A DNA stretch of 64,000 bases from Diadophis punctatus similis. Its lineage: Eukaryota; Chordata; Lepidosauria; Squamata; Dipsadidae. This document shows, in pieces, positions 12,301 through 20,859 of the stretch; the stretch's first letter is position 1, and every line of letters starts with the position of its first letter. The stretch is from assembly GCA_023053685.1 (NCBI GenBank), contig JALIGW010000004.1:78825361-78889360 (forward strand), read 5' to 3'. Below the pieces are notes generated by a model, which was given only the letters and a program-made list of their open reading frames with translations, ran no database searches and was not told where the DNA came from. Made by a program: the position numbers and the translations under genes.

Positions 12301-14519
12301 TCTAAAAAATATTATTAATAATGATAATAATAATAAAATATATATATATAAAGAAAGAAAGCTAAAAGAAAAAAAAGAATACAATCTATCCTGTAAATTC
12401 AGCACTAACTCCAAACTTTGAATAAGCCTTCTTTTCAAACAGATTATGATATTTTATAACTTAATAATTTTAAATAAAAGTTCCAACTCTTTCTCAAAAT
12501 TAAATAAAACTTAAATAAATATTACACCAATAATAACTAAATATAAAATACAAAAATCTTAAACCATCATAAAATCAACCACTATATTAATAGCATAATA
12601 TTACTATATATCAGATTATTAACTTCAAAAAAGGTTCTAAATCTTTAAAAGGTATTAGTTGGAACTGTTGAAAGGACTGTGTTGTAGACTGGAGATAGAT
12701 GATGTCGCATCCCTCTCCCTCCGTTGAGAGAGGGCTGTTCAATTTTGACAAAGAGTGCTTCTTTGACTCCCCTTTCAAACCAGCAGTCCTCTCTGTCCAA
12801 AATGTGGATAAAGGTGACTCTTTTGAAGATGGAAAGCCCACATTTTGGACAGAGAGGACTTTAAGGCAGTGATGGCGAACCTATGGCACGCGTGCCACAG
12901 GTGGCACGTGGAGCCATATCTGAGGGCACGCGAGGCATTGCCCTATGTCAGCTCCAGGGCACATGCGTGCACTGACCACCTTCTTTTCGGCTGTTTTTGC
13001 TCTCCCCAGGCTTCAGGAAAGCCTCTTGAAGCCTGGGGACGGTGAAAAACGGGCCAACCGGGAGTTCAGAAATGAACTTCCTGTTGGCCCGTTTTTCGCC
13101 GTCCCCAGGCTTCAGGAGGCTTTCCTGAACCCTGGGGAGAGCAAAAACAGCCGAAAAGAAGCAGAGGACAAGCAGTTCCTTTAGGGGCGGGCTACAGGAG
13201 CTGCTTCAGGAAAGCCGCTTTGCTTCGGTTCTTCTCCAGAGGAGAGGAGGGAAATGCGTCTGTAGCAGACCGCCCTTCGGGGTGGGGATGCTAGCTGCAT
13301 CATTGCCGCCACCATCACCAAATAATTCTCTTGTCTTGACAGAAATATGGAGTGGCGGAAGGGAGGCCTCAGGGTGATCTTAAGGCCATGGCCAAGGAAG
13401 CTGGAGAGCCATATCTCTCTTTTACCCCTCCTGGAGGAGAAACCCTGGATGAAGTAAGGATTCTGTTGGGGGGTGCGGTCCGTTGGGAAGCGACTGACTG
13501 AACCAGTGGTGGGTTGCTGCCGGTTCAGACCGGTTCTGTAGAACCGGTAGCGGAAATGTCACGATGTGAATATTGCCAGTTGTGCATCTCTACTATTTCT
13601 AGGTTTACTGTATTTCCTAATCAAGCAGACATGTGATATGTTTTATTGCGCATGTGTGCATTCCAGGAGTTTGTCTCCTCCTACCTTTTCTCCTGGAGCC
13701 TCGCCCGAGGCAGACGTGAATTCTTAGCTGAGAAAATGTAGCTTATTTAAGGTTTATATTCTTTTGTTACTTTTGTACTGAAATAAATATTTTGTTAATT
13801 AGAATTGAATCTCGGTTTTATTTTCTAAGTACAAATGACTTCAAAGAAGCAAGATCCTGTATCACCTCTTTGATAGGAAAATTCCTATCTGTCAGGAAAT
13901 TTCCCACTGCTTGCCGAACCGGCAGTGATGACCGGCGGTCCACGCCCCCAAACCGGTCCTCTGGTCGCCGCGGATTGCCAAAAAACCCTCTGCACATGCG
14001 CAAAGGCGGAGCTTCAGAGCTCACCTTGATTTAAAAAAAAAACCTATCCTGCAATAACTTTGCAAAGCTTCTCATCTGATTTTTCTCGCCCTTCAGGTGA
14101 AAGCCCGCGTCAAGGATTTCTTTGAATACCTTTGCAGTCTGGTTGCCCAGGAGGCATGTCTAAAAAAACGCGGGACAGAAGAAAATACAGAAATGGCAGA
14201 ACCCCCATTGCCAAACCACCACGGTGGACCGGAATCCGATTCTAATTCCGAAGGAGCTGCATCAGGAGGACTGGCAGCCAACATCCTAGTTGTGAGTCAT
14301 GGGGCATATATGAGAAACTGGATTGGCTATTTCATTTCAGACCTGCAGTGTAGCTTGCCAACCACGTTGACAAAGGCTGAATTGTCCTCGGTTACGCCCA
14401 ATACCGGGATTAGCCGCTTCATTGTAAAACTGGAAATGAGAGAGAAGCTCCTTCCTCCTAAAATCCGCTGCCTTTCTCTCAATAGAAGCGATCACTTACG
14501 TGACATGAGTGACAGCTGA
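2849..14519 (+). CDS. TIGAR: TIGAR, fructose-2,6-bisphosphatase / TP53-induced glycolysis and apoptosis regulator (six exons)
   Basis: A histidine-phosphatase-superfamily enzyme. In mammals it lowers fructose-2,6-bisphosphate (and hydrolyses 2,3-bisphosphoglycerate), sends glucose carbon to the pentose phosphate pathway and limits oxidative stress in the cytosol and at mitochondria. Exons are 2849-2880, 6104-6141, 9612-9733, 11461-11538, 13343-13453 and 14097-14519. They join in frame to 267 codons plus stop, against 270 residues in human TIGAR. Visible motifs are the RHG nucleophile (His11), LRERKYG with the acid residue Glu89, GGETLDE, and VVSHGAYMR with the second catalytic His at 195. Asp stands at position 102, where human has the Glu changed in the classical inactive mutant. 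Residues 148-185 are a divergent, probably disordered insert. All introns have GT-AG ends except intron 3, which starts with GC. The + strand order TIGAR then FGF23 (-) matches other vertebrates. A functional gene is likely. Confidence 0.95.
3114..3350 (+). mobile_element. tRNA-derived SINE (family S1) in TIGAR intron 1
   Basis: The head has tRNA-like promoter boxes (GGCCTAGTGGTTAAG and GAGTTCAAGTCCC), followed by the body CCCACCTCACAGTGTTGT and the tail TTGAGTTATTTATAAAAATA ending in TAAATAAA. Relatives lie at 24815-24960, 39988-40135 and 51619-51770. It is a squamate SINE, not a functional tRNA: there is no cloverleaf 3' half or CCA-ready acceptor. Confidence 0.85.
3351..5147. other. TIGAR intron 1, mostly unique A+T-rich DNA
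   Basis: No exon candidate here joins exons 1 and 2 in frame. A fragment at about 3840-3940 (GGTGCTTTTTCAAGAGGCAA ... AAGCTTCTTCAG) belongs to a dispersed Penelope-like repeat also seen at 11690, 15410, 16280, 26030, 41190 and 54340. Confidence 0.5.
5148..5470 (-). mobile_element. CR1 LINE 3' end with (AATAG)n microsatellite
   Basis: GAACA then GAATA pentamers at 5148-5230 abut CAGAGTTGGAAGGGACCTTG, the inverted CR1 3' end, which continues through CATCTAGTCCAACCC and CCACAACTTCTGAAGGCAA. This CR1-plus-AATAG arrangement is the association reported in advanced snakes. Confidence 0.85.
6104..6141 (+). CDS. TIGAR: TIGAR exon 2
   Basis: A 38-base exon after the acceptor TTTTTCCCCACAG. It completes His11 and reads [13 protein letters not shown] plus the first base of Gly; the donor is GTTTGT. 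It is too short to stand out as an open frame and was found by splice phase and similarity to human HGETRFNKEKIIQ. Confidence 0.93.
6224..6602 (+). mobile_element. MITE, family T1, full length
   Basis: Terminal inverted repeats CAGGTAGTCCTCGACTT and AAGTTGAGGACTACCTG, flanked by TA, fit a TA-target DNA element. The interior carries repeated GGTCACGTGATCAA motifs. No coding capacity. Confidence 0.75.
6611..7012 (+). mobile_element. MITE, family T2
   Basis: Ends ACCGTATTTTTCAGAGTATA and TATACTCCGAAAAATATGGT are inverted repeats. The interior has GCGTCTTAT motifs near both ends. Relatives lie at 10764-11395 and 18092-18793. Confidence 0.75.
7233..7710 (+). mobile_element. hAT-type non-autonomous element, perfect 8-bp TSD
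   Basis: Flanked by CTTCAAAA on both sides (7225-7232 and 7711-7718), with termini CAAGGTGGAT and ATCCACCCTG. The right part is built from GATTTAAATC palindromes (about 7620-7700). It lies in TIGAR intron 2. Confidence 0.85.
7904..8268 (+). mobile_element. MITE, family T1
   Basis: Begins CAGGTAGGTTGAGGTATTCC and ends GTAAGTCGAGGACTACCTG. The interior has CATGATCAAAATT and GGTCACGTGATC as in 6224-6602. Confidence 0.7.
8572..9454 (-). repeat. Five tandem MITE copies (family T3) separated by (GATA)n
   Basis: About 135-base copies begin CCCTGTTTTCCCCAAAATAA (or close) and end CTTATTTTCGGGGAAACAC, at about 8572-8702, 8738-8870, 8905-9042, 9108-9244 and 9317-9454. They are joined by GATA/GATG tracts of variable length; those at 9045-9105 and 9246-9312 are the longest. 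Each copy has inverted termini. The regular MITE-GATA period shows amplification as a compound tandem repeat rather than five insertions. Confidence 0.85.
9612..9733 (+). CDS. TIGAR: TIGAR exon 3, followed by a GC donor
   Basis: After CTCTTGCAG it reads (G)[20 protein letters not shown] and on to [10 protein letters not shown]. The exon ends at CAG and the intron begins GCAAGTA, a strong match to the GC-donor consensus AG|GCAAGT. Reading on in frame would leave the family (A-S-I-L-stop), whereas exon 4 resumes at the right residue, so the GC-AG intron is well supported. Confidence 0.92.
10426..10763 (+). mobile_element. MITE, family T1, abutting a T2 copy
   Basis: Begins CAAGTAGTCCTCGACTTACA and ends GATAGGTCGAGAACTAC, running directly into the T2 terminus at 10764. 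It has the same interior as the other T1 copies with deletions. Confidence 0.7.
10764..11395 (+). mobile_element. MITE, family T2, with internal tandem duplication
   Basis: Termini ACCGTATTTTTCGGAGTATA and TATACTCAGAAAAATACGGT. The interior repeats a block of about 125 bases (CAGCACATTATTTTATCCCC ... GGTTAGGGCTAGAAAA) at about 10890-11010 and 11030-11160, with a shorter third version. Confidence 0.75.
11461..11538 (+). CDS. TIGAR: TIGAR exon 4
   Basis: 78 bases after ACATTTCAG, phase 0 on both sides. It encodes [20 protein letters not shown] then ARLRER, with the catalytic-region Glu89 in LRER. Donor GTAAGT. Confidence 0.94.
11690..12866. mobile_element. Penelope-like dispersed repeat, split by a LINE insertion
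   Basis: The motif TCTCATTCAAGAAGCTTCTTCAG recalls the terminal region of Penelope-like elements; this family call is from memory and tentative. The repeat stops at 11932 and resumes at 12659 in the middle of TTGGAACTGTT. The right part keeps a - strand frame at about 12660-12840. Confidence 0.45.
11933..12658 (-). mobile_element. L1-like LINE 3' end with poly(A) and 11-bp TSD
   Basis: The sequence TTGGAACTGTT occurs at 11922-11932 and again at 12659-12669. Between them lies A+T-rich DNA starting with poly(T) on the + strand, which is a - strand insertion with its poly(A) tail. An 11-bp duplication plus poly(A) is the signature of target-primed reverse transcription. No coding part is present. 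Confidence 0.75.
12867..13190 (+). mobile_element. hAT element, CAGTGATGGCGAACC family, right end unclear
   Basis: Begins CAGTGATGGCGAACCTATGG, then GCACGCGTGCCACAGGTGGC, as at 17008, 51082 and 62291. The matching CCATCACTG end is not found, so the copy is truncated or rearranged. It lies in TIGAR intron 4. Confidence 0.7.
13343..13453 (+). CDS. TIGAR: TIGAR exon 5
   Basis: 111 bases after TTGTCTTGACAG, phase 0. It begins [20 protein letters not shown] and ends [11 protein letters not shown]; donor GTAAGG. Position 102 is Asp in GDLKAM, where human reads SELRAM. Confidence 0.94.
13504..14035 (+). mobile_element. CCGGTT-rich element remnant in TIGAR intron 5
   Basis: Begins CAGTGGTGGGTTGCTGCCGG, the terminus also seen at 24480 and, inverted, near 48810-48838. 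The right part holds GAACCGGCAGTGATGACCGG. The inverted right terminus is missing and boundaries are uncertain. Confidence 0.45.
14097..14519 (+). CDS. TIGAR: TIGAR exon 6 (last coding exon)
   Basis: 140 codons plus stop after CTCGCCCTTCAG. It carries [15 protein letters not shown], a variable acidic and Ser-rich insert, then the second catalytic His in [15 protein letters not shown] and the conserved [17 protein letters not shown] stop at 14517-14519. Confidence 0.95.
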   Translation: MKARVKDFFEYLCSLVAQEACLKKRGTEENTEMAEPPLPNHHGGPESDSNSEGAASGGLAANILVVSHGAYMRNWIGYFISDLQCSLPTTLTKAELSSVTPNTGISRFIVKLEMREKLLPPKIRCLSLNRSDHLRDMSDS

Positions 14520-14852
14520 GAGCACGCAGCTGTACAGCGTGTAACCCAGACGGAAATTATTTATGCCCCGCGTGGAATCGCCATATTACCTTTTCAATTA
14601 TGTTTGAAAACGTAGCATGTTGGAAAGAATTTTCTTTCTCTAAGGAATTTAAACCTCCATTTTGCTTCCGTCTTTCTTGATTGGTTCACCCTTGGGTGGG
14701 TGGGGAAGAAAACTGCATTGGCTGGTGGAAAAGGTGATATTCCGGAGAAGCTTCTGCAACCAAGTGTTGTTCTAAATGCTCTCCTGGAGCCATTAAGGAA
14801 AGGGCAGAATTTGAATAATACTGCAGTTTAAATTAACAGATGATCTTTAGAT

Positions 14853-15141
14853 CAGTGTTCCCCCAACCTTTCCGTCTCTGTGGACCGGTGGCGAGGCAGT
14901 GGCGGCAGGAGAGGGGATGGTTTGGGGCATGCGTGTGCCACCTTCACAAATGCAGCTGTGCGCAAAACTATCCCCTCTTCCCCCACCACCACCGTTTCCA
15001 CCAGTCCGGAAAAGTTGGGGTTTTACAGATGCAGCTGTGTGCATGCATGCAGACATGCATTCGCCCACCACTTCCGCGGCCCGGTTCCAAACGGGCTACG
15101 GCCTGCCACCCAGGCCGTGGACCCGGAGTTGGGGACCCCTG
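14853..15141 (+). mobile_element. hAT-type element in the TIGAR 3' region
   Basis: Termini CAGTGTTCCCCCAACCTTTC and GAGTTGGGGACCCCTG. The flanks CTTTAGAT and TTTTAAAT match at 6 of 8 positions, consistent with an old 8-bp duplication. It lies 333 bases after the stop codon and may be part of the 3' UTR. Confidence 0.7.
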
Positions 15142-15302
15142 TTTTAAATAATTTAATCAGGATCAGACCATGAGCCAGAGAATAATCTAGCTTCCTTTTT
15201 TAAGAGCAGGCCTCTAAAAGGCTGGACCTGGATATCTCTGCTGGATGGAACGTGGTGTGGGATGATCCCAGCAGAAAGCTTAGACACAGAGTAGCTCTGC
15301 CT

Positions 15303-15308
15303 AATAAA
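15303..15308 (+). promoter_or_regulatory. First AATAAA after the TIGAR stop codon
   Basis: The first canonical poly(A) signal downstream of the stop, about 790 bases after it and followed by an A-run. A second AATAAA is at 16566-16571. Mammalian TIGAR has a much longer 3' UTR, so use of either site is uncertain. Confidence 0.4.
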
Positions 15309-15572
15309 CCAAAAAAAAATCCCTATCTTTTGTTTTAATAATTTAAAATAACTTGGACAACTTCAAATCCTTTAGGTCTAGAGATTCTCAGTCATCCAGG
15401 TCATGGTTGTCCCAAAGGTGCTTTTTTCAGGAGGTAACTGGACTTTCTTGTCTTTTTCTTTTGAAGACCTTTCGTCTCTCATCCAAGAAGCTTCTTCAGC
15501 TCTGACTGGATGGTGGGGAACGGAACAATTAATATTCCTTGCAGACAGCTGGTCATTTGCATCCTTTTAGAA

Positions 15573-16170
15573 CAGTGGTTCCCAACCTTTTTGTGATCGA
15601 GTACCACTTGGAGGTCCCGTACAGTCGCCGCGTACCACCTGGTTCCAGAGAAACTAAATTCGATCAGATATCACTTTATTTCCATAATTGTACAAGTAGA
15701 ACACGCAAACCAACTACGAAAATAATAAGTATATAAGTATACAAAATAATAATAAAAATAGTAACATACACACTGAGATGCAGTAATGAATATCAAAGGG
15801 TAACTTGAGTCAAGAGAACATAGTGCTAACAATAACAGAGTGAGATTAACCTTAGCTCGAGAGCTCACCACGACGCGCACCTTCTCGCGAGGTTCTACTG
15901 CGCGACTGCTGAGAGTTCAGAACAGTCACCGTTCCTTTTTTGGCCCCGCGCATCCAGCAACTGGATTCTCGGGCCGCTGGGACCAGGTGGGTGGCGTGTG
16001 GCAACAGTTGCAAATCGTTGCCAGATTATCTTGTGTTAGGCAGTAAACATTTTTGTGAAGTAAAAAATAACTAACTAAAAATCGTTCATGACCCCGAAAG
16101 TGTTCGCGTACCACCTGGAAGACCCTCACGTACCACTAGTGGTACACGTACCACAGGTTGGGAACCACTG
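15573..16170 (+). mobile_element. hAT element, 598 bp, perfect 8-bp TSD
   Basis: Flanked by TTTTAGAA at 15565-15572 and 16171-16178. Termini CAGTGGTTCCCAACCTTTTT and GTTGGGAACCACTG. A shorter deletion derivative is at 19469-19843 and a truncated copy at 24235-24478. It is inserted in a Penelope-like fragment (about 15400-15560 and 16180-16380). Confidence 0.9.
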
Positions 16171-16178
16171 TTTTAGAA

Positions 16179-16682
16179 GATCGTTGAAGCACCTGGAGGT
16201 TTATCTGTCCTCCAGGTGGCCTCAAGGACTCTTGAAAAAGGATGCAAATGACCAGCTATCTGCAAGAAATATAAATCCTTCCATTTCCCGCCATCCAGTC
16301 AGAGCTGAAGAAGCGAAACCTCTTCAAAGAAAAAGACAAGAAAACCCAGTTGCCTCCTGAAAAAAAAACTACCTTTACAATCCTTTAGTAACTGTTTTAA
16401 TAAAATAATAGGAGACAAAACCAGATCTGATCCTGCGAAAAACTCCTGATGCACAATGGTGTCCTAACAGGATTCGAGTTTGCTTTAGGAGAATTTGCAC
16501 AAGGGAGCTCCCTGGTGGAATTTGCCTTATGTTCATTGCAAGAAATTCCCTGGGAATAATCGTGCAATAAATATATATCTGATTTTTCTTTCGAAAAAAA
16601 ATAAAAATGCTATAGAGCCAAACCATATTCTAAGTATAAGCAAGACGAAGTTGGATCTTCCATGTTATTTATGGCAACATAC
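16179..16682. other. Intergenic DNA between TIGAR and the FGF23 array
   Basis: It continues the Penelope-like fragment to about 16380, then A+T-rich DNA with AATAAA at 16566. No coding exon seen. The repeat unit shared with the FGF23 array begins at about 16683. Confidence 0.4.
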
Positions 16683-17770
16683 TCCAAAAACCATCAGAGT
16701 ATTGAGGGGCTGGCGATGGTTCTTCAACCATTACTCTGTGGTCGCTACTGAGAATTAAAATGATGGTGCACTGTTGTTGGTTTTTTTGGGCACCTTGCGT
16801 TGGCCAGTAAAGCTGTCGTTCTAATGTGAATTATTCCGATGCATTCTGATACTTGTGGGCATTAAACTTGGGTGGTGGTGATTCTGTTGTGAGACCCGGT
16901 TCCCTATTCAGCTAACATGTTTCTCTGTAACATGGAGACCAAACACACGAGTCTTTATGCTGCATACTAACGCTCAGAAATTGGTTTACGTCTGTTACGG
17001 TTTAGATCAGTGATGGCGAACCTATGGCACGGGTGCCACAGGTGGCACGCGGAGCCATATCTGCCGGCACGCGAGCCGTTGCCCTAGCTCAGCTCCAGTG
17101 CACATGTGCGTGCCCGCCAGCTGATTTTTGGCTCGCGCGGAGGCTCTGGGAGGGCGATTTCGGCCTCCAGAGGGCCTCCAGGGTGGCTGGGGGAGCGTTT
17201 TTTGCCCTCCCCAAGCTCCAAGAAAGCCTCTGGAGCCTGGGGAGGGCGAAAAATGGGCCCACCGGGCCCACTGGAAGTCGGGAAATGGGGGAGTGAGGGG
17301 GGGTCACGCACACATGTGAGGAGGGTGGGGCAAGTGAGGAGCTTTGAATTGGGGGGGTGGGCACGCACGCGCGTGCAATAGCGCGCACACGCACTATTTT
17401 GGCACCCGAGGGAAAAAAGGTTCGCCATCACTGGTTTAGATGCTCTATCCCCCACATGCCAAAGACGAAGATGATGTAACGCTTCACCGAGTCATATTTG
17501 TGGAAAGTCCAATGAGGTCAGTCAAGTTCTTTTTCTCCACTTCCTTTCCTGGGTGGCATTAAAATTGTCAGTGGCCTCACCTACTTCGAGAAAGGGTCCT
17601 GAGATGTGCCAGAAGGAGCATCATGCCTTGACATTCAAAATCTAGCTTTTCCTAGATAGAAGATATATACCTCCAGACATCCTCGCCTTGCACATGCTGT
17701 TGACTCTTTAATTTCAGAGATGAACGACCTGAGGTCTTGGGTTTTTTTTTAATGTGTATTTAAGACACAT
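16683..17770. repeat. U flank: shared by the TIGAR side and the upstream region of FGF23 copies
   Basis: Reads GCTACTGAGAATTAAAA, GGCCAGTAAA, TGATGCATTCTGATGCTTCTGG-like and TGACATTCAAAATCTAGCTT in the same order as 54108-54780 and, in part, 25801-25990 and 40961-41150. Here it has no FGF23 exon to its left. A hAT is inserted at 17008-17433. Confidence 0.75.
17008..17433 (+). mobile_element. hAT element, CAGTGATGGCGAACC family, perfect 8-bp TSD
   Basis: Flanked by GTTTAGAT at 17000-17007 and 17434-17441. Termini CAGTGATGGCGAACCTATGG and GGTTCGCCATCACTG. The interior is G+C-rich with inverted CCTCCCCA/TGGGGAGG segments. It interrupts the U flank. Confidence 0.92.
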
Positions 17771-18091
17771 AATTTTCAGTCAGTTTGTTTTCTTTGGGTT
17801 TGGCCTCAAACCCACGTCCTAAATGTTTACGGTTCCCTTTGTTAAATTATCAACTGCTCCGTATTGTAATGTATGCGAAACACTTGCCGTGTTTATATTT
17901 ATTGAACCTTCAGCCTGTTGTTTTTGTTATTCCTTCTAATAATGTTACTTTCGAGATCATTAAAATATACACCTTTTGAGCGAGCCGCAAAAGTCTGAGG
18001 GTTATTTTTTTGTAACAAACAAACCAAAAGTATGGCTATGTGAATGAGAGATGGAGAATGGCAGAACGTCAGAACGGGATGCAATGTGGTT

Positions 18092-18793
18092 ACGGTATTT
18101 TTCGCACTATAAGACACTCCGGACCATAAGACACACCTAGCTTTTGGGGAGGAAAAAAAAAATCTGCCTCTGCCTCCCAGCAATTTGCCTCCCTGCAGCA
18201 AACAGCCTGGTCAGTTTCACCACAACCTGATTTAGCACGAGCAGCTGATTGGCGATTGGATCAGCCTCCTGGAATAATGCCGATCAGCTGTTCCAGGCTG
18301 CGGGGATTTGCTGCCGCCCATCGCAGCCTCCGCGCACTTCATTTTCGGCCTTCACGTGTCCCATTTTCGGCCAGTACCAGGCAGTGGGGATCGCTATTTG
18401 GTGGTGATCGGCAGCGGCAATCCCTGCTGCCTGGAACGGGCCAAAAATGGGACACATGGGAGGCCAAAAACAGGACACACGGAGGTTGAAAATGGGTCAC
18501 ATGGAGGCGGCGATGGGCGGCAGCAACTCCTGCAGCCGGGAACAGCTGATCGGTGTTATTCCAGGAGGCTGATCCAACTGCCAATCAGCTGCTCGTGCTA
18601 AACCAGGCTGTGCTGAAGCTGATCAGGTTGTTTGCTGTTTGCTGCAAGGAGGCAAATTGCTGGGAGGCAGAGGCCGAAGGATGGGAACCAGCGGGTGGGT
18701 CGGGCTTCGGCAACATTTGCTTTATAAGACACACAGACATTTCCACCCACTTTGGGGGTGGGGGGGTGCGTCTTATAGACAGAAAAATACGGT
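18092..18793 (+). mobile_element. T2 MITE with a long internal inverted repeat
   Basis: Termini ACGGTATTTTTCGCACTATA and TATAGACAGAAAAATACGGT. Inside, GCTGATTGGCGATTGGATCA (about 18243) to GCGGGGATTTGC is mirrored by the 18525-18600 region ending ATCAGCTGCTCG, so most of the element is a hairpin of about 350 bases. Confidence 0.75.
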
Positions 18794-18814
18794 AATTTAA
18801 AAGGAGAACACGGT

Positions 18815-19440
18815 GCACTGAATTGAAACAGGAACGTTTAATAAAGATATCTCTTTCTTGAAAACATTTGTTTTGTCTTCCTGGAGAGACAGAATGGAGG
18901 GGCAGAGTAGCATAAACACTCATAAATACATCTTCAATAGGTAAATAATTCAAACAAATAAATATGGGAATAGAAAAATACATACATTGTCTTCTCCTTA
19001 TCTGCTTTATGGAGCATCTCAACTCCGTTCTCCCCGAAGGGAGGCTTATCTGCCCGTTCCCTTCCATCTGGTTGTTGATAACCCATGCCAAAACACCCAA
19101 TATTTGGCATTTCCTGCACAAAGCCTACCTTCGGCCGACAGGTTGATGAGATGGGTCAGCATCCTGAATCCAGCTAAGGTTAGTCATGGGAGAGTCCAGC
19201 TGAGACCCAAAGGAGGAAACTCATGGAGATGATCCTAGCTGAATCGGACAACTTCTACTCGTTTTGGGATATTGTGAGATTTTAGGTCACATCAGGCGCT
19301 GTTTTGGAAGAGGGTTGCCTACGAAAGAAGCAACTGTGCTGTCGTACATATTCGTAATGCAGGCCAGTGAAACCAGGTACCCCTCTTGTAAAGTCCTGTC
19401 TCTTGGCTTAGTACTCAGAGCCTGCGGGATGTGCAACAAT
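18815..19440. repeat. Block P of the duplication unit
   Basis: Begins near GAACGTTTAATAAAGATATC, as at 34140, 45810 and 58050, and continues into a segment with GGAGCATCTCAACTCCGTTC and GGTTGATGAGATGGGTCAGC. Close copies lie at 26500-26880 and 43210-43570. On the - strand a short AG..GT-bounded exon-like piece occurs near 19140-19175; no full gene could be built. A Q-type version is at 20860-21600. Confidence 0.6.
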
Positions 19441-19468
19441 CCGGTATACCCCAAGCCAGCCTATAGGA

Positions 19469-19843
19469 CAGTGGTTCCCAACCTGTGGTACCACTAGTGT
19501 ACCACTAGTGGTACGCGAGGACCTTCCAGGTGGTACGCGAACACTTTCGGGGTCATGAACGATTTTTAGTTAGTTATTTTTTACTTCACAAAAATGAAGC
19601 AAAAAATGAAGCCTAACACAAGATAATCTGGCAACGATTTGCAACTGTTGCCACACGCCACCCACCTGGTCCCAGCGGCCCGAGAATCCAGTTGCTGGAT
19701 GCGCGGGGCCAAAAAAGGAACGGTACAATTATGGAAATAAAGTGATATCTGATCGAATTTAGTTTCTCTGGAACCGGGTGGTACGTGGCGACTGTACGGG
19801 ACCTCCAAGTGGTACTCGATCACAAAAAGATTGGGAACCACTG
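19469..19843 (+). mobile_element. hAT element, internal-deletion copy, perfect 8-bp TSD
   Basis: Flanked by CTATAGGA at 19461-19468 and 19844-19851. Termini CAGTGGTTCCCAACCTGTGG and GATTGGGAACCACTG. Same family as 15573-16170 but 375 bp and with the ends swapped in orientation. Confidence 0.9.
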
Positions 19844-19871
19844 CTATAGGAGAATGAGAATATCTCTAAAA

Positions 19872-20241
19872 CGGGGGTGTCAAACTCGATTTCTTTGAAG
19901 GCAGTATCAGGGTTGTGTTTGACCTTGGGGCCAGCATGGGCGTGGCCAGGGTAGACGTGACCAGCTCGACGTCACTCGTGTCAGGGCACCTGGGGTGGCC
20001 TGAGCGCTCTGCCAGCGAAAATGGGCTCCCAAGTTCCGTTTTTGGCTGCGACTGCCTCCTGCAACCCTCTGCCGGCGAAAATGGAGCTTGGGAGGGCTGT
20101 GGGCGGCCCTCCCGAGCTCTGTTTTCGGTGGCAGAGGCACCACGGGCCGGTCCTTTACTGTTTCCAGGGCAGCCCCGCGGGCCGAATCTAAGCACCCCCC
20201 GGGCCGGATCTGGCCCTCGGGCCTTGAGTTTGACACTCCTG
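19872..20241 (+). mobile_element. hAT-type element, GGGTGTCAAACTC family
   Basis: Begins CGGGGGTGTCAAACTCGATT and ends TTGAGTTTGACACTCCTG, inverted repeats. Related pieces lie at 22917-22976, 37046-37187, 37317-37665 and 49262-49425. A clean duplication of flanking bases is not seen. Confidence 0.7.
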
Positions 20242-20370
20242 ACCTACAGAATTTCTGCTGATGTAGAAGAAAAATTAGTCCTGTGATACTGACTTGCATT
20301 TTCAGCATAGATAAAGCTATGATAAGAATCTTATAGATAAGAAATCAATAAGCAAAGATTCCAGTAAAGG

Positions 20371-20617
20371 AGCCGAGGTGGCGCGGCGGTTAGAGGCAGT
20401 ACTGCAAGTCACTTTAGCTGACTGTGATCCACAGGTCAGCGGTTCAAATCTCACCGGCTCAAGGTTGACTCCGCCTTCCATCCTTCCGAGGTAGGTAAAA
20501 TGAGGACCCAAATTGTTGGGGGCAATGTAAAATATACATGGCTTACTGGTGTAAACCGCTTAGAGAGTGCTTGCACTGTGAGGCGGTATATAAATCTCAC
20601 TAAATAAATAAATAAAT
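20371..20617 (+). mobile_element. tRNA-derived SINE (family S2)
   Basis: Head AGCCGAGGTGGCGCGGCGGT with a B-box-like GGTTCAAATCTCACC, body CCTTCCATCCTTCCGAGGTA, tail AAACCGCTTAGAGAGTGCTT then GGCGGTATATAAATCTCACT and AAATA units. The same family occurs at 27142, 27604, 38286, 41571, 43590, 50623, 55907 and 58940. Confidence 0.88.
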
Positions 20618-20859
20618 GTGATGCTGTACAACAGAATAAAACAATAGTATAATAGTTGCAGTGGGAATCAGGAACAAATAATTAATCCCCAAGAGAATTG
20701 GATGAGGATCCAGCTAACATAACTACCAGCTTCCTACTCTGGTGCACCATTCCCACCGAAGATCTATGAATTTTCCGCTCCAATTACTGCCTTTTCCAAA
20801 CTGTCATCTCATATCCTGACATCCTGGAGAAGTTGGGCATGACCTGGATTTGGCATGAC

